Source: Ktedonosporobacter rubrisoli | GTDB lineage: Bacteria; Chloroflexota; Ktedonobacteria; Ktedonobacterales; Ktedonobacteraceae | Length of the DNA: 64,000 bases | Reading direction: 5' to 3' | Assembly (NCBI RefSeq): GCF_004208415.1 | Contig: NZ_CP035758.1 | Location: 6,758,001 to 6,822,000, forward strand | Part shown: positions 49,753 to 58,621 of the stretch, piece after piece | Position numbering within the stretch: position 1 is the stretch's first letter | Layout of the letters: each line of letters begins with the position of its first letter | Translations under genes and position numbers: made by a program | The notes under the pieces: model-generated | Databases searched by the model: none | What the model saw: only the letters and a program-made list of their open reading frames with translations | Told to the model about the DNA's origin: nothing

Positions 49753-49875
49753 CTTTATCGTCCTGTTGGTAGCTAGCCAGGTGAAATTCTATGGGATCTG
49801 TATGTTATACATCACACATTCTCCCTGGTAACTACTCCCGGTTACAGATCCATCCGTTCAATGAAGTGGCAGTTG

Positions 49876-52515
49876 CTATAGGATCATATGCCTGCTTACC
49901 TCCTTACAGGCGTTCAATAATTGTGGATGCTTCTTTTCCAGGCCAAGACCATACCAATATTCCAGCAACGAATCGATCACCCCTGGCAAAAAGCTGCCGG
50001 GCATTTCCAACATTAAATCCACAAGCTTACGCAGCAATCTCTCGAATTCAAGGGAAGGGCGCATCGCCATATACCGGCAAGCTATGCGATAATACCTGAA
50101 GGCCTGCTGATATTCTCCTTGCTGGTAGTAGATATCGCCCTGGAAATCGCCAGCCCGAGCCAGCAAGTATATATAGTCATTCTGTCGGGCAATGCGTTTG
50201 GCTTCCTTGATTTGCTCTTTAAAGGGCTGACCTAGCTGAGCCAGCGCCACGGCGAGAAAGAGGAGATTCTCGGCGACCTGGAAATGTGCTTCTGAACTGC
50301 GGGCCAGCTCGATAGCTTGCGTAAATGCGTCTACAGCTTCCTGCCATTTCTCCTCTTTACTAAAAAGGCGCCCGAGCTGATTATAGCTTTCGATCTCGGT
50401 CTCTCTATCGAGCTCTCTGGCAATGCGCTGAGCCTGCTGGAAATAGCTTAAAGCCTGCTCCAGGTCTCCTCTGTTCATACGTATGCGCCCAAGGCGATTA
50501 GAGATAGCCGCCATCCCTCTTTTCTCACCGCGCCGGGCATAGATGTCAAAGGCTTCCTGGTAAGCGTGTTCCTCAGCCATAACATCTCCCAAGGTATGAT
50601 AGATATGCCCCAGCATGGCTTGACTTAAGCCAATGGAAATCTCGCTCTCTTCGCCTTGCTTAACCAGATCGCGGCGAATGCGCAAGGCCAGCTTACAGGA
50701 GCGCAAGGCCTCTTCCAGCTTTCCCTGCATCCACTGGATATTGGCAATATTGTTTAGCAAGTTGGCATATTCTTGCTGATCATCCAGACTGCGATGAACA
50801 ATCAAGCTCTCTTGATAGAAGCGCATAGCGTCCTCATACTGGCCCATACGTCGATAAATGTAGCCCAACATTTTCAGGAGCTCGGCATAGCGCGATTTAT
50901 CTCGATTGTTCTGCTCAAGCTGTAGGCAAGCCTCCGCACTGGGTATGGCCTCCGAAAACCGGCTCATGCGCATATAGGTCAGCGCCTGGCGATAGAGCAG
51001 TTCTGAGCGATTTTGTTCAGCCCAGGCGCTCTCATCCTCCAGTTCGATCAGGACACTCAGGGAAGCTGCCGTATTGTCCTCTCGGCGATAGAGGTCAGCC
51101 TCATAGAGCCTCATTTGAAGATAGAGCTCACGCGGCAATTGAGCTGTAAATTTTTGTAGCTCCTGCAAGAGCAGGCGGGCAAAAGATCGCTGATGGAGCT
51201 CAAGAGCATCGATAAAATGCAGCTCAAAGAACTCAAAGCCATCTTGCAGATCCAGGAAGAGTTTGTGGAAGAGCATCTCGACGATATAGCTTTGCTGCAA
51301 GGTCACACCTGGCGATTTGCTCTTCAATAGCTTTGTATAGTAGTCGATCGCCAGCATACTAAGCTCATAGCGGATGCGGCGATCCATGTCCTGCTTCTCC
51401 CAGCAATACTTATTGACAAGCCTGCGCATCTCATCATGCAGCACAAAGTCGCCGCTGGAAGCAGAATGGCGGATAAAGGAGAAAGTTGGCAATATTACCT
51501 GTAGCTCGCGATACTTAATCGGGGGCAAGCGATCTCTCAGACCTTTGCTATTCATTATAGTGCTCAAGAGGTCTTCATCAAAGCGATGATAGATGTGAGC
51601 CATGATAAAGATCGCCCAGGTGCTCGGGCTGTCAAAAAGATTTACTTCTTCGAGCAGGCTGGCCTCAAAGATGGTGCGGCTCGCACTAAGCAGAGATTGC
51701 AGATCTCGGGTCTGTTTGTTTAAGATATCCGAAACCAGCCCGATTAAGATCGGGCGCCCCTCGGTACGCTCATAGAGTGCGCGCAAGAATTCTTCAGGCA
51801 CATCTTTTATGCTGTGATAGAGTCTTGAGTTTAAGTACTGAAGCGTTTCCTCATAGCTAAAAGGAGCAAGCTCCCTGACAATGATTTTGTGTTCGCGTCC
51901 TGTCCAGTTTGGATGTGACCAGTTGATTTCATTACGTCCCGCAATGATTGCGCGTACGCGGCTCGATTGATAGGTATCAGGAAATGTCTGCGATGAGCGC
52001 AGCACAGCGGAGATTGGATTATGCTCAATACGCTCAAAAGTGTCAAAGAAGAGCAAGATGTAAGTATTATCTCGCTGCATATCCTGTTGCAAGCGGTACA
52101 AATCAGCGGCAAATGTATCGCCAAGATCATCGCGTAGACCGGCGGCCTCGGCCCTTCTTCCCTGCGCCGCATTACGATATTCGGCGAGCTGGCGTTGAAA
52201 GGCCTCGGGTATCCAGTGAGGGTAATGAGCCTGAATCGCCTTGATAAGGCGCTCCACGATCACCACGCCATCGCGATCCTCAATATTGAAAAAATCTACC
52301 ATCACTGGCACAACATGCTCATATTGCTGTTGCGCGAGTTGATACAGCCGGCGCAACAGCCAGGTTTTTCCTATGCCGCCTTTTTTCTCGGCTTCTTCAA
52401 GCGCATCATGAAAATAGACGATAGCAGGAGCTTCCTGGCTATTGAGCCATTCGTCAAAAAAAGCTATCTCCTGCCCTCGCCCTATAAAGTCCTCGTCAGG
52501 CAGCTCAATAGACAT
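49876..52515 (-). CDS. STAND NTPase with C-terminal TPR array
   Basis: This 879-residue protein starts with an AAA/STAND ATPase module. The P-loop is KKGGIGKTWLLRRLYQ near residue 44 and the Walker B YILLFFDTFERIE near 152. A winged-helix and linker region follows, then about ten TPR-like repeats (for example LGYIYRRMGQYEDAMRFYQ and LGRIRMNRGDLEQALSYFQ). No effector domain is present in this protein, unlike the TIR-NB-ARC-TPR protein of island 1. It is 9 bases after the other STAND gene, with AAGGCGG before the ATG. It would act as a sensor or switch that recruits the SIR2-like/TIR proteins. Confidence 0.87.
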   Translation of the reverse strand: MSIELPDEDFIGRGQEIAFFDEWLNSQEAPAIVYFHDALEEAEKKGGIGKTWLLRRLYQLAQQQYEHVVPVMVDFFNIEDRDGVVIVERLIKAIQAHYPHWIPEAFQRQLAEYRNAAQGRRAEAAGLRDDLGDTFAADLYRLQQDMQRDNTYILLFFDTFERIEHNPISAVLRSSQTFPDTYQSSRVRAIIAGRNEINWSHPNWTGREHKIIVRELAPFSYEETLQYLNSRLYHSIKDVPEEFLRALYERTEGRPILIGLVSDILNKQTRDLQSLLSASRTIFEASLLEEVNLFDSPSTWAIFIMAHIYHRFDEDLLSTIMNSKGLRDRLPPIKYRELQVILPTFSFIRHSASSGDFVLHDEMRRLVNKYCWEKQDMDRRIRYELSMLAIDYYTKLLKSKSPGVTLQQSYIVEMLFHKLFLDLQDGFEFFELHFIDALELHQRSFARLLLQELQKFTAQLPRELYLQMRLYEADLYRREDNTAASLSVLIELEDESAWAEQNRSELLYRQALTYMRMSRFSEAIPSAEACLQLEQNNRDKSRYAELLKMLGYIYRRMGQYEDAMRFYQESLIVHRSLDDQQEYANLLNNIANIQWMQGKLEEALRSCKLALRIRRDLVKQGEESEISIGLSQAMLGHIYHTLGDVMAEEHAYQEAFDIYARRGEKRGMAAISNRLGRIRMNRGDLEQALSYFQQAQRIARELDRETEIESYNQLGRLFSKEEKWQEAVDAFTQAIELARSSEAHFQVAENLLFLAVALAQLGQPFKEQIKEAKRIARQNDYIYLLARAGDFQGDIYYQQGEYQQAFRYYRIACRYMAMRPSLEFERLLRKLVDLMLEMPGSFLPGVIDSLLEYWYGLGLEKKHPQLLNACKEVSRHMIL

Positions 52516-52524
52516 AATACCGCC

Positions 52525-54012
52525 TTATCCCTCCTGTAAATCATGCTCAATGCGCGCCATTACAGCCTCATAATGCTCTTCTAACATGGATCTTAGCTCC
52601 TCATCGTCGCGAAGCTCTGTATAGAGCTTGGTGGCATTGGCACCAGATTCCTGTTTAATAATTTGACGCATTCCCTCTTCAAAAATCCTGGAAAAATCAT
52701 CGGTTTTTACATTAGAGACGGTATAAGAAAAAAATTGTTTTAAACTTCCCCTACGGTCCTCAGCCGGCAAATGACAATATACTTTTATGTAATTTCTACG
52801 CATCAGGGAGATGGCAAAGCTGGCATTATCCTTGCCCAGAGCCTCCTGAAGCTCCTCATCTCGCAAAAATTCTTCGTAAAGTTGTAAGAAATCGTCTGGA
52901 CGCTTAATATCTTCTATCTGTTTCTCAATAATTGAGCGCAGCGAAGCGCGATCAGCTATGCTAAAGGCCAGGTGATACAGGTACTCGCGCAGATAGCGAA
53001 TCCGGTCAGAGCCCGTGACGCTTTGCATATAGGCTTTATTCTTCTCGGCAAGAAATTCGTGGATCGCGTGATACTCTTGCCCTTGCTCGAACTGGTATCT
53101 TAACAAGAAAAGATTGCGTACCGGCCCATCGATACAGTAGCCTGAGCGCTCCAAATCCCAGTTCAATACGCCTCCTGCCCGATTAATGGTGGAGGGCAGA
53201 GTAATGTAAGCCATACTATTTTCCAGGCTATATTGACTGGCGAAATTGTTGATAAGATCTTGCATGAGAATGAGGTTAAAACGCCGAGGCACAGAGAAGA
53301 GGCTCAAGAGGGTCTCAAAGCGCGCAAAATCGGCGGCCGAGACAGAAGCTAGCAATTTATCCTGCACGACCTTCTGCATGATAAGTTGTATCAAGAGTTG
53401 CTGACCAGACGCTTCCAGCGGATTCAGGTGATCTTGCACGATAGCATCGGTCATCACATTCATCGCTAGAGGATAGCCCCGCGTCCATTCGAAGATGGCG
53501 TTGCGTATCTCAGGCGTAATCGCGCTATGATAGCTGCCCAGAAATTCAAGGCAGGCATCACGCTTCAAAGGTTTCAACAGGCGTGCAGTGAGCGTACGCG
53601 CTAACGAGCGCGTCTTCTCGAAGCGCTGAATCGAGCGGCTGGCCAGCAAGACAAAAAGATTGTTGCGCTCAACCAGATCGTGCAAGCCATCTTCTATCTC
53701 GTGCAGTTGTCCTTCGTTGGCTGCTTCCAGTGAATCCAGAATAGCAACTACCGGTTCCTCTTTCTCTACAAGCACCCTCGCCTCATTGATAAATTGTTGT
53801 GGAGGATGCTTTTTGGCATCAGCCCAGACATAGGATAACTGTTTTTCGCGACACCAACTCGCTACTTTCTGCAAGAGCGTCGTTTTGCCAATGCCCTCAA
53901 CACCGTAAAATTCGACAACCGGCGTGCGCAAAAGGCGCTGCCTATCCTGCAACGTATCGACTGCTTCTGCGAGTAGCGTTAATTCCTCATTCCTGTTGAT
54001 AAATCCTTCCAT
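52525..54012 (-). CDS. STAND NTPase with internal repeat
   Basis: This 495-residue protein has a STAND ATPase core at the N-terminus: P-loop YGVEGIGKTTLLQK and Walker B VVAILDSLEA. A helical arm follows. The C-terminal third contains two similar units, LYEEFLRDEELQEAL and LYTELRDDEELRSML, about 90 residues apart, which look like an internal repeat. There are no TPRs. AGGAGC precedes the ATG at 54012. It lies between the SIR2-like coiled-coil gene (122 bases away) and the STAND-TPR gene (9 bases). It probably forms a complex with the latter. Confidence 0.84.
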   Translation of the reverse strand: MEGFINRNEELTLLAEAVDTLQDRQRLLRTPVVEFYGVEGIGKTTLLQKVASWCREKQLSYVWADAKKHPPQQFINEARVLVEKEEPVVAILDSLEAANEGQLHEIEDGLHDLVERNNLFVLLASRSIQRFEKTRSLARTLTARLLKPLKRDACLEFLGSYHSAITPEIRNAIFEWTRGYPLAMNVMTDAIVQDHLNPLEASGQQLLIQLIMQKVVQDKLLASVSAADFARFETLLSLFSVPRRFNLILMQDLINNFASQYSLENSMAYITLPSTINRAGGVLNWDLERSGYCIDGPVRNLFLLRYQFEQGQEYHAIHEFLAEKNKAYMQSVTGSDRIRYLREYLYHLAFSIADRASLRSIIEKQIEDIKRPDDFLQLYEEFLRDEELQEALGKDNASFAISLMRRNYIKVYCHLPAEDRRGSLKQFFSYTVSNVKTDDFSRIFEEGMRQIIKQESGANATKLYTELRDDEELRSMLEEHYEAVMARIEHDLQEG

Positions 54013-54134
54013 ACCAGACAGCTCCTATTCTGATTGCTGCGGATGATCTTCTTCCTATCAGCAAGCCAACACTGAAGGGAAACTTAACTACCCGGATACA
54101 TTGATCACCTGCCCTGCTGATATAACTAACGATA

Positions 54135-55316
54135 TTACGCTTGTACGTCATCGCCTAAATTTTTCTGCTCCGCACGCAACTCGCTTTTTTCATTAATTGG
54201 CTCTTTATGTCCATTATATATTATATTTACGCTATCGTTAAGCTTTTTCTGCTCAACATATATAGAATTTAGCGCTTCAAGGATTTTATTTTGTCCTTCT
54301 TTTTGAAATTCTTTCTGCTCTAGAAATTCTTTATGATTCACCTGCATAGCATTGAGCATTCGCAGGATTTCAGTTTGTCCTTCCTTCAGAGCTTCGTTCT
54401 GCTCTTTCAGAACTTCTATTTGCTCTTCTAATTTTTGCACCTTCCCTTCTATATTACGCAATCTATTTCCTATCTTACTCATGGCTTCATAACTTATAGG
54501 AAGCCTGTTAAGTATTTGCCGGTGGAGCTTGCGCATAAATGTGGCATAACTGCCATCTCTGCCCACTAGATAGCTGCCTTTGCGCCTCTGCAGCGCCTTG
54601 ATCATATTTGAGCTTATCGGCGGCAAATCCTCCCCGACAAAAATAATATCTCTACTCCTTTCTGAGATTGAAATAGCTCTTTCTAGTGGCTCATCCCAGA
54701 CCGGATCGTAGCCCACTATCAACACATCGCCACAAAGCACCTCTTCCAGGTAATCCTTAAGTTCGCGATCTGTGGCCAGATCAAACTCCTCCTTGATCAA
54801 GGTATACTGCCTGGAACCAAGATCACCAAAAAGCTTGAGCAGGAGGCCATATTTTGGCCTGGTACGCATTGCCGGACTACCCGAATCCCGGCCCACGTTA
54901 AAGACGCTATAATCATAGGGCTCCTGCATCTTGGCCTGTCGCAGAGCGCCCTCCAGGATCGTATCGATATTGGTCGAAATGATCAGCTCAAAATAACCTT
55001 CTTTGACCAGCTCAGCCACACAGTCATCCTCTTCCCGTGCCACCAAGCTCTTTTCGTCCTTAACCGCCACGCGCAGCAGCGTATCCACATCCGACTCGTT
55101 AAATCTATCCCGTAATATCTTAAAGCATTCCTCAAACTTTTCAAGTACAGATAATCTCTCAAATGAGCGCATACTATACTTACTCACGTGCTCATAGAGT
55201 CCCATATTTTCAAAGAAGGCTCCTGCGTGCGCCCCCAATATCAGCACGGTTCGCTTATTTCCGCTACGACGAGCCCCCAACATATCTGCAATGCCTGTTA
55301 TATCCGTTTCTTTCAT
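54135..55316 (-). CDS. SIR2-like protein with C-terminal coiled coil
   Basis: This 393-residue protein has a SIR2-like N-terminal domain (about 1-270). The nucleotide-binding VLILGAHAGAFF, the asparagine motif ISTNIDTI, and VGYDPVWDEP are visible. The stretch that should hold the catalytic His of HGD reads LKLFGDLG, so that His is Phe. The C-terminal 110 residues are a coiled coil with repeated EQNEALKEGQ and QKEFQKEGQ units. It lacks the TIR domain of the two upstream paralogs, as if the TIR had been exchanged for an oligomerisation region. The ATG at 55316 has no strong SD. It is probably part of the same operon. Confidence 0.83.
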   Translation of the reverse strand: MKETDITGIADMLGARRSGNKRTVLILGAHAGAFFENMGLYEHVSKYSMRSFERLSVLEKFEECFKILRDRFNESDVDTLLRVAVKDEKSLVAREEDDCVAELVKEGYFELIISTNIDTILEGALRQAKMQEPYDYSVFNVGRDSGSPAMRTRPKYGLLLKLFGDLGSRQYTLIKEEFDLATDRELKDYLEEVLCGDVLIVGYDPVWDEPLERAISISERSRDIIFVGEDLPPISSNMIKALQRRKGSYLVGRDGSYATFMRKLHRQILNRLPISYEAMSKIGNRLRNIEGKVQKLEEQIEVLKEQNEALKEGQTEILRMLNAMQVNHKEFLEQKEFQKEGQNKILEALNSIYVEQKKLNDSVNIIYNGHKEPINEKSELRAEQKNLGDDVQA

Positions 55317-55375
55317 AAAGCTGTACAATCCCTGCAGCTACTAACAGTATATTTTTTATGCCAACCGTAGGATGT

Positions 55376-56797
55376 CTATGCACGATACAGGTCCTTTACG
55401 CGTTGGGCGATCTCAACCCATTTTGCTTCCTGGTCGCCAGGGCTTAAACTTGAGATCGGCTGGGATGGCTTATTGGCGGCCTGAAAGCGCTGAAGCCCCG
55501 AAGCGTCAAACGGGCAATGCCGCACGATGACCGGCACAATCTTGACCTTGCTCTCATCGGCGGCTTCTAGCAAGGGTGGAAGCTCATGCTCGTTGATGAA
55601 GTTCGAGTTGAGAAAATCTATACTGACCAGCAGGATTGCTACCCTTGTAAGCGCTAGAGCACGCTTAATCTCCTCAAACCAGCTATCCCCGAGCCCAATG
55701 TCTTGATCAGACCAGACCTCAATCAGGCCTTGATTCTGGTAAAACTCCAGGTACTTGAGCAGCGCTGCAAAATAGGGAGCATCTACGTGGCTATAGCTGA
55801 TAAAAATTTTTAAGCGTTGAGCCTCTACTTCGCTATTTGAGGGAATGGTGATCCCGGCGACGCTCTCTGCCTCTGGAGATGAGAGCAAGGGCGCATTGTC
55901 CGCCTGCAGTCTTTCTCCTGCCCGTGATGGGGCTGATGTCTGCTCACTGGCTCGATAGCTTATTGCTGCAGCCTCGTAGCTCGTCGGCTGGTTGAGTAAT
56001 TGTCTATGCAGCTCGCGCATAAAGTTAGCATAGCTGCCTTCCGCGCCCACAAGATAGCGCCCCTGGCGCTTCTCTACTACTCTGGCCATATTTGAGCCTA
56101 CTGCCGGCAGCTCTTCCCCCACAAAAGCAATATCGCCACCGGAGGCAGGAAAAGCATAGCCGAGCGGCTCATCCCAGAGCGGATCATAGCCCACTACCAG
56201 CACATCTCCAGCCAGAGCATTCTCAAGATAGCCCTTGAGCTCTCGGTCCTTCCCCTGATCAAATTCGCTTGTGATCAAGGTATAGCGCTGAGAGATAAGA
56301 TCGCCAAAGAGCTTGAGCAAAGTGCAATACCTGGGCCTTGTTGTATACTGCGTTGGATCGCCTCTTTCGCTCCCTACATTGAAGACGCGATAATCAAAAG
56401 CGCCTCGCATCTTTGCGCGCCTGAAGGCATCTTCCAGAAGGGTATCTATATTGGTCGAGATGATCAGCTCAAAATAGCCTTCCTTGACCAGTTCGGCAAG
56501 ACAGCCGTCCTCTTCGCGCGCATCTAGCCCCCCTTCTCCCCACACCGCCTCGCTCAGAAACGTATGCACTTCCGACTCATTACAATTTTCGCGCAGCTTC
56601 TTGAAGCATTCCTGGAACTTCTCTGGTCCCGCCAGGTGCTCGAATGGACGCTTACTATACCTGCTGAGACGCGCATAAAGTGCTCTGTTCTCAAAGAAGG
56701 CCCCTGCACGCGAACCCAGCACCAGCACTGTTCGCGTATTTCCACGACGGCGGGCCTCCAATATGCCTGCAAAGGCCGTTACGTTTGTCTGCTTCAT
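55376..56797 (-). CDS. SIR2-like-TIR fusion protein, copy 2
   Basis: This 473-residue protein has a SIR2-like domain (1-275) with VLVLGSRAGAFF, ISTNIDTL (Asn116), LKLFGDLI (Phe164 at the usual His position) and VGYDPLWDEP. A linker of about 50 residues leads to a TIR domain (329-473). The TIR has LKIFISYSHVD, VWSDQDIGLGDSWF and SIDFLNSNFINEHELP, whose last Glu (about 405) is the expected NADase residue. The SIR2-like part may bind NAD without turning it over, and TIR would be the effector. It is closely related to the downstream coiled-coil protein in its first 270 residues. The next gene upstream ends 57 bases away. Confidence 0.86.
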   Translation of the reverse strand: MKQTNVTAFAGILEARRRGNTRTVLVLGSRAGAFFENRALYARLSRYSKRPFEHLAGPEKFQECFKKLRENCNESEVHTFLSEAVWGEGGLDAREEDGCLAELVKEGYFELIISTNIDTLLEDAFRRAKMRGAFDYRVFNVGSERGDPTQYTTRPRYCTLLKLFGDLISQRYTLITSEFDQGKDRELKGYLENALAGDVLVVGYDPLWDEPLGYAFPASGGDIAFVGEELPAVGSNMARVVEKRQGRYLVGAEGSYANFMRELHRQLLNQPTSYEAAAISYRASEQTSAPSRAGERLQADNAPLLSSPEAESVAGITIPSNSEVEAQRLKIFISYSHVDAPYFAALLKYLEFYQNQGLIEVWSDQDIGLGDSWFEEIKRALALTRVAILLVSIDFLNSNFINEHELPPLLEAADESKVKIVPVIVRHCPFDASGLQRFQAANKPSQPISSLSPGDQEAKWVEIAQRVKDLYRA

Positions 56798-56854
56798 GAC
56801 ACTGCAAATCCTGTTAACTATCACTACGCTGCTTAGCTACTCTACGAGAGGAGT

Positions 56855-58303
56855 TTACTTGCCTGCGTACAGATCCATGACGCGTTCTGCTACCTCAAGC
56901 CAGACCTTTTCTTGTTCATGCGGCCTCAGAGCTGAGATTGGAAATGATGGATCATTGATCGCTCGAAAAGGTTTGAGATCAGAATAGGTAAACTCGCAGG
57001 GGCGGACAATGACCGAGATGAGCGTCACCTTGCCCTCATAGGCAGCTTTTAGCAAGGGTGGCAATTCAATCTGGTTAATAGAGTCCGAGCTCAGAAAATC
57101 TGAACTGACTAAAAAGATTGCCACTTTAGCGCTGGTCAGCGCCTGCTCAATCTCCTTCATCCAGACAGCGCCGGGCAGGATATCTCGATCATGCCAGATC
57201 TCAGCTATCAAGCCCTTATCTTTAAGAAAATTCAGGTGTTTGAGCAATGCGTCTAGATATTTACTATCCTCACGGCTATAGCTGATAAAGATCTTGGTGC
57301 GCTTAGCCTCTCCTTCTCTATTTGAGGGGACCTTTAAGGTAGTCTCATCCTCCAGTGGAGTAGCCGGCTTTGTCTTGTTGCTCGCGTTCTGCTCGGTTAT
57401 CGTACGGCCAGAAGGAGATGCAATCTCTGGAGCATCCTGAGCCTTTGGGGCCGGGCCAGGCTTTACTGTGACTGGTCTGACTGCTGGCTGGCCCAAAAGA
57501 GACTCATGGAGGGCATGAATAAAATGGCAAAATTCGGCCTCAGCGCCGTCCAGATAGCTCCCCTGGCGCTTCTCAAGAGTTTTTGCCAGAGGCGAACCGG
57601 GATTTGGTGGCGTCGCATCCACATAGATCAGGTCATGATTTCTTCCGCTAAAGGCCCGTTCCAGCGGCTCATCCCAGACTGGATCATAGCCAAGCACCAG
57701 CGCCTCACCTTCCAGCAGCTCTTCAAGATATTTTTTCAAATAAGGATCGTCATCCAGATCAAGATTCAGCGTACATTTTTCTCTCCTTACGCTGCCAAAG
57801 ATCTGGATGGCTGACAAGCCTTTGGCCCGTATAATATCCTCATTGGAATCCAATCCATGAATCCGCACCTGGTAGCCATGGGTCTCTTCAAGCCGGGCAT
57901 CACGTAGAGCATCCTCTAGCAGCGCATCGAGGTTCGTCGAGATAATCGTGCTGAAAAACCCTTCTTTGAGCAGTTCGGCCAGCTCAGCATAGGCAGTTTT
58001 CAGCGAGACAGGTATCTCGGCCTCGCGCAAAGAGGCTTTCAGCCAGGTGAGACGGTTGCTCGGATTCATCCCTTGCAGCGCGGTATGGCACTCGCCAAAC
58101 TTTTCATCAGCCGCAAGCGTGCTAAATGCAGGAGAACAGTGAGCTTCCAAAAATTGATAAAGGCCCTCATTGCCATAGAGCCCGCCCGTGTGTGAGCCCA
58201 AAAACAGGAGGGTGGGCTGATTGACGGACCTTCTGCTCCGCAACAATTGGGCAATTATTGCAATTGTAGTTCTTTTTGTCTGACCTGAGCGTGGCACAGC
58301 CAT
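56855..58303 (-). CDS. SIR2-like-TIR fusion protein, copy 1
   Basis: This 482-residue protein is the first gene of the island 2 operon. The SIR2-like domain has LLFLGSHTGGLYGN, IISTNLDALLEDA and VLGYDPVWDEP. The His-equivalent region reads IQIFGSVR, so both the His and the following Gly-Asp pattern are altered. The TIR domain (about 336-482) has TKIFISYSREDS, IWHDRDILPGAVW and SSDFLSSDSINQIELP, with the putative catalytic Glu near 413. It is more distant from the other two SIR2-like proteins than they are from each other, so it is an older duplicate. It is divergent from uvrC. Confidence 0.86.
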   Translation of the reverse strand: MAVPRSGQTKRTTIAIIAQLLRSRRSVNQPTLLFLGSHTGGLYGNEGLYQFLEAHCSPAFSTLAADEKFGECHTALQGMNPSNRLTWLKASLREAEIPVSLKTAYAELAELLKEGFFSTIISTNLDALLEDALRDARLEETHGYQVRIHGLDSNEDIIRAKGLSAIQIFGSVRREKCTLNLDLDDDPYLKKYLEELLEGEALVLGYDPVWDEPLERAFSGRNHDLIYVDATPPNPGSPLAKTLEKRQGSYLDGAEAEFCHFIHALHESLLGQPAVRPVTVKPGPAPKAQDAPEIASPSGRTITEQNASNKTKPATPLEDETTLKVPSNREGEAKRTKIFISYSREDSKYLDALLKHLNFLKDKGLIAEIWHDRDILPGAVWMKEIEQALTSAKVAIFLVSSDFLSSDSINQIELPPLLKAAYEGKVTLISVIVRPCEFTYSDLKPFRAINDPSFPISALRPHEQEKVWLEVAERVMDLYAGK

Positions 58304-58621
58304 AGCTTTCAACCCCGTTATCTGTACTTAACATAAACCTCTACTTTAATATGCGCTTTCTATTTTACACCTTAATTACTGCCTTTGTCTTCTTTTTTAA
58401 TTCTTTTACTGGCCCATTTTCTTAGCAGCGTTCTTACTTATTATCAAGGACGTTTTTTACTAACATGTTTAAAAAGGCACTTTCGCTATTCTACCCATAA
58501 AGCCCATTTGGAGGCCTTAACCGTCTACCATCGACACCCAAAGCGTAAAGCGGTATAATAAGGAACACGACAAAACGAAATTCGACCACAGCCAAGTATG
58601 CTTCTCAAGGTCATTTATCTT
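58304..58621. other. Divergent promoter region between island 2 and uvrC
   Basis: This 318-base AT-rich region must drive the seven-gene operon on the minus strand and uvrC on the plus strand. I see no consensus -35/-10 pair on either strand, no clear palindrome and no small gene. Confidence 0.4.

Noticed and set aside
49753..49875. Precursor peptide gene for the radical SAM protein
   Set aside because: The only minus-strand starts in the gap give frames of fewer than ten codons.
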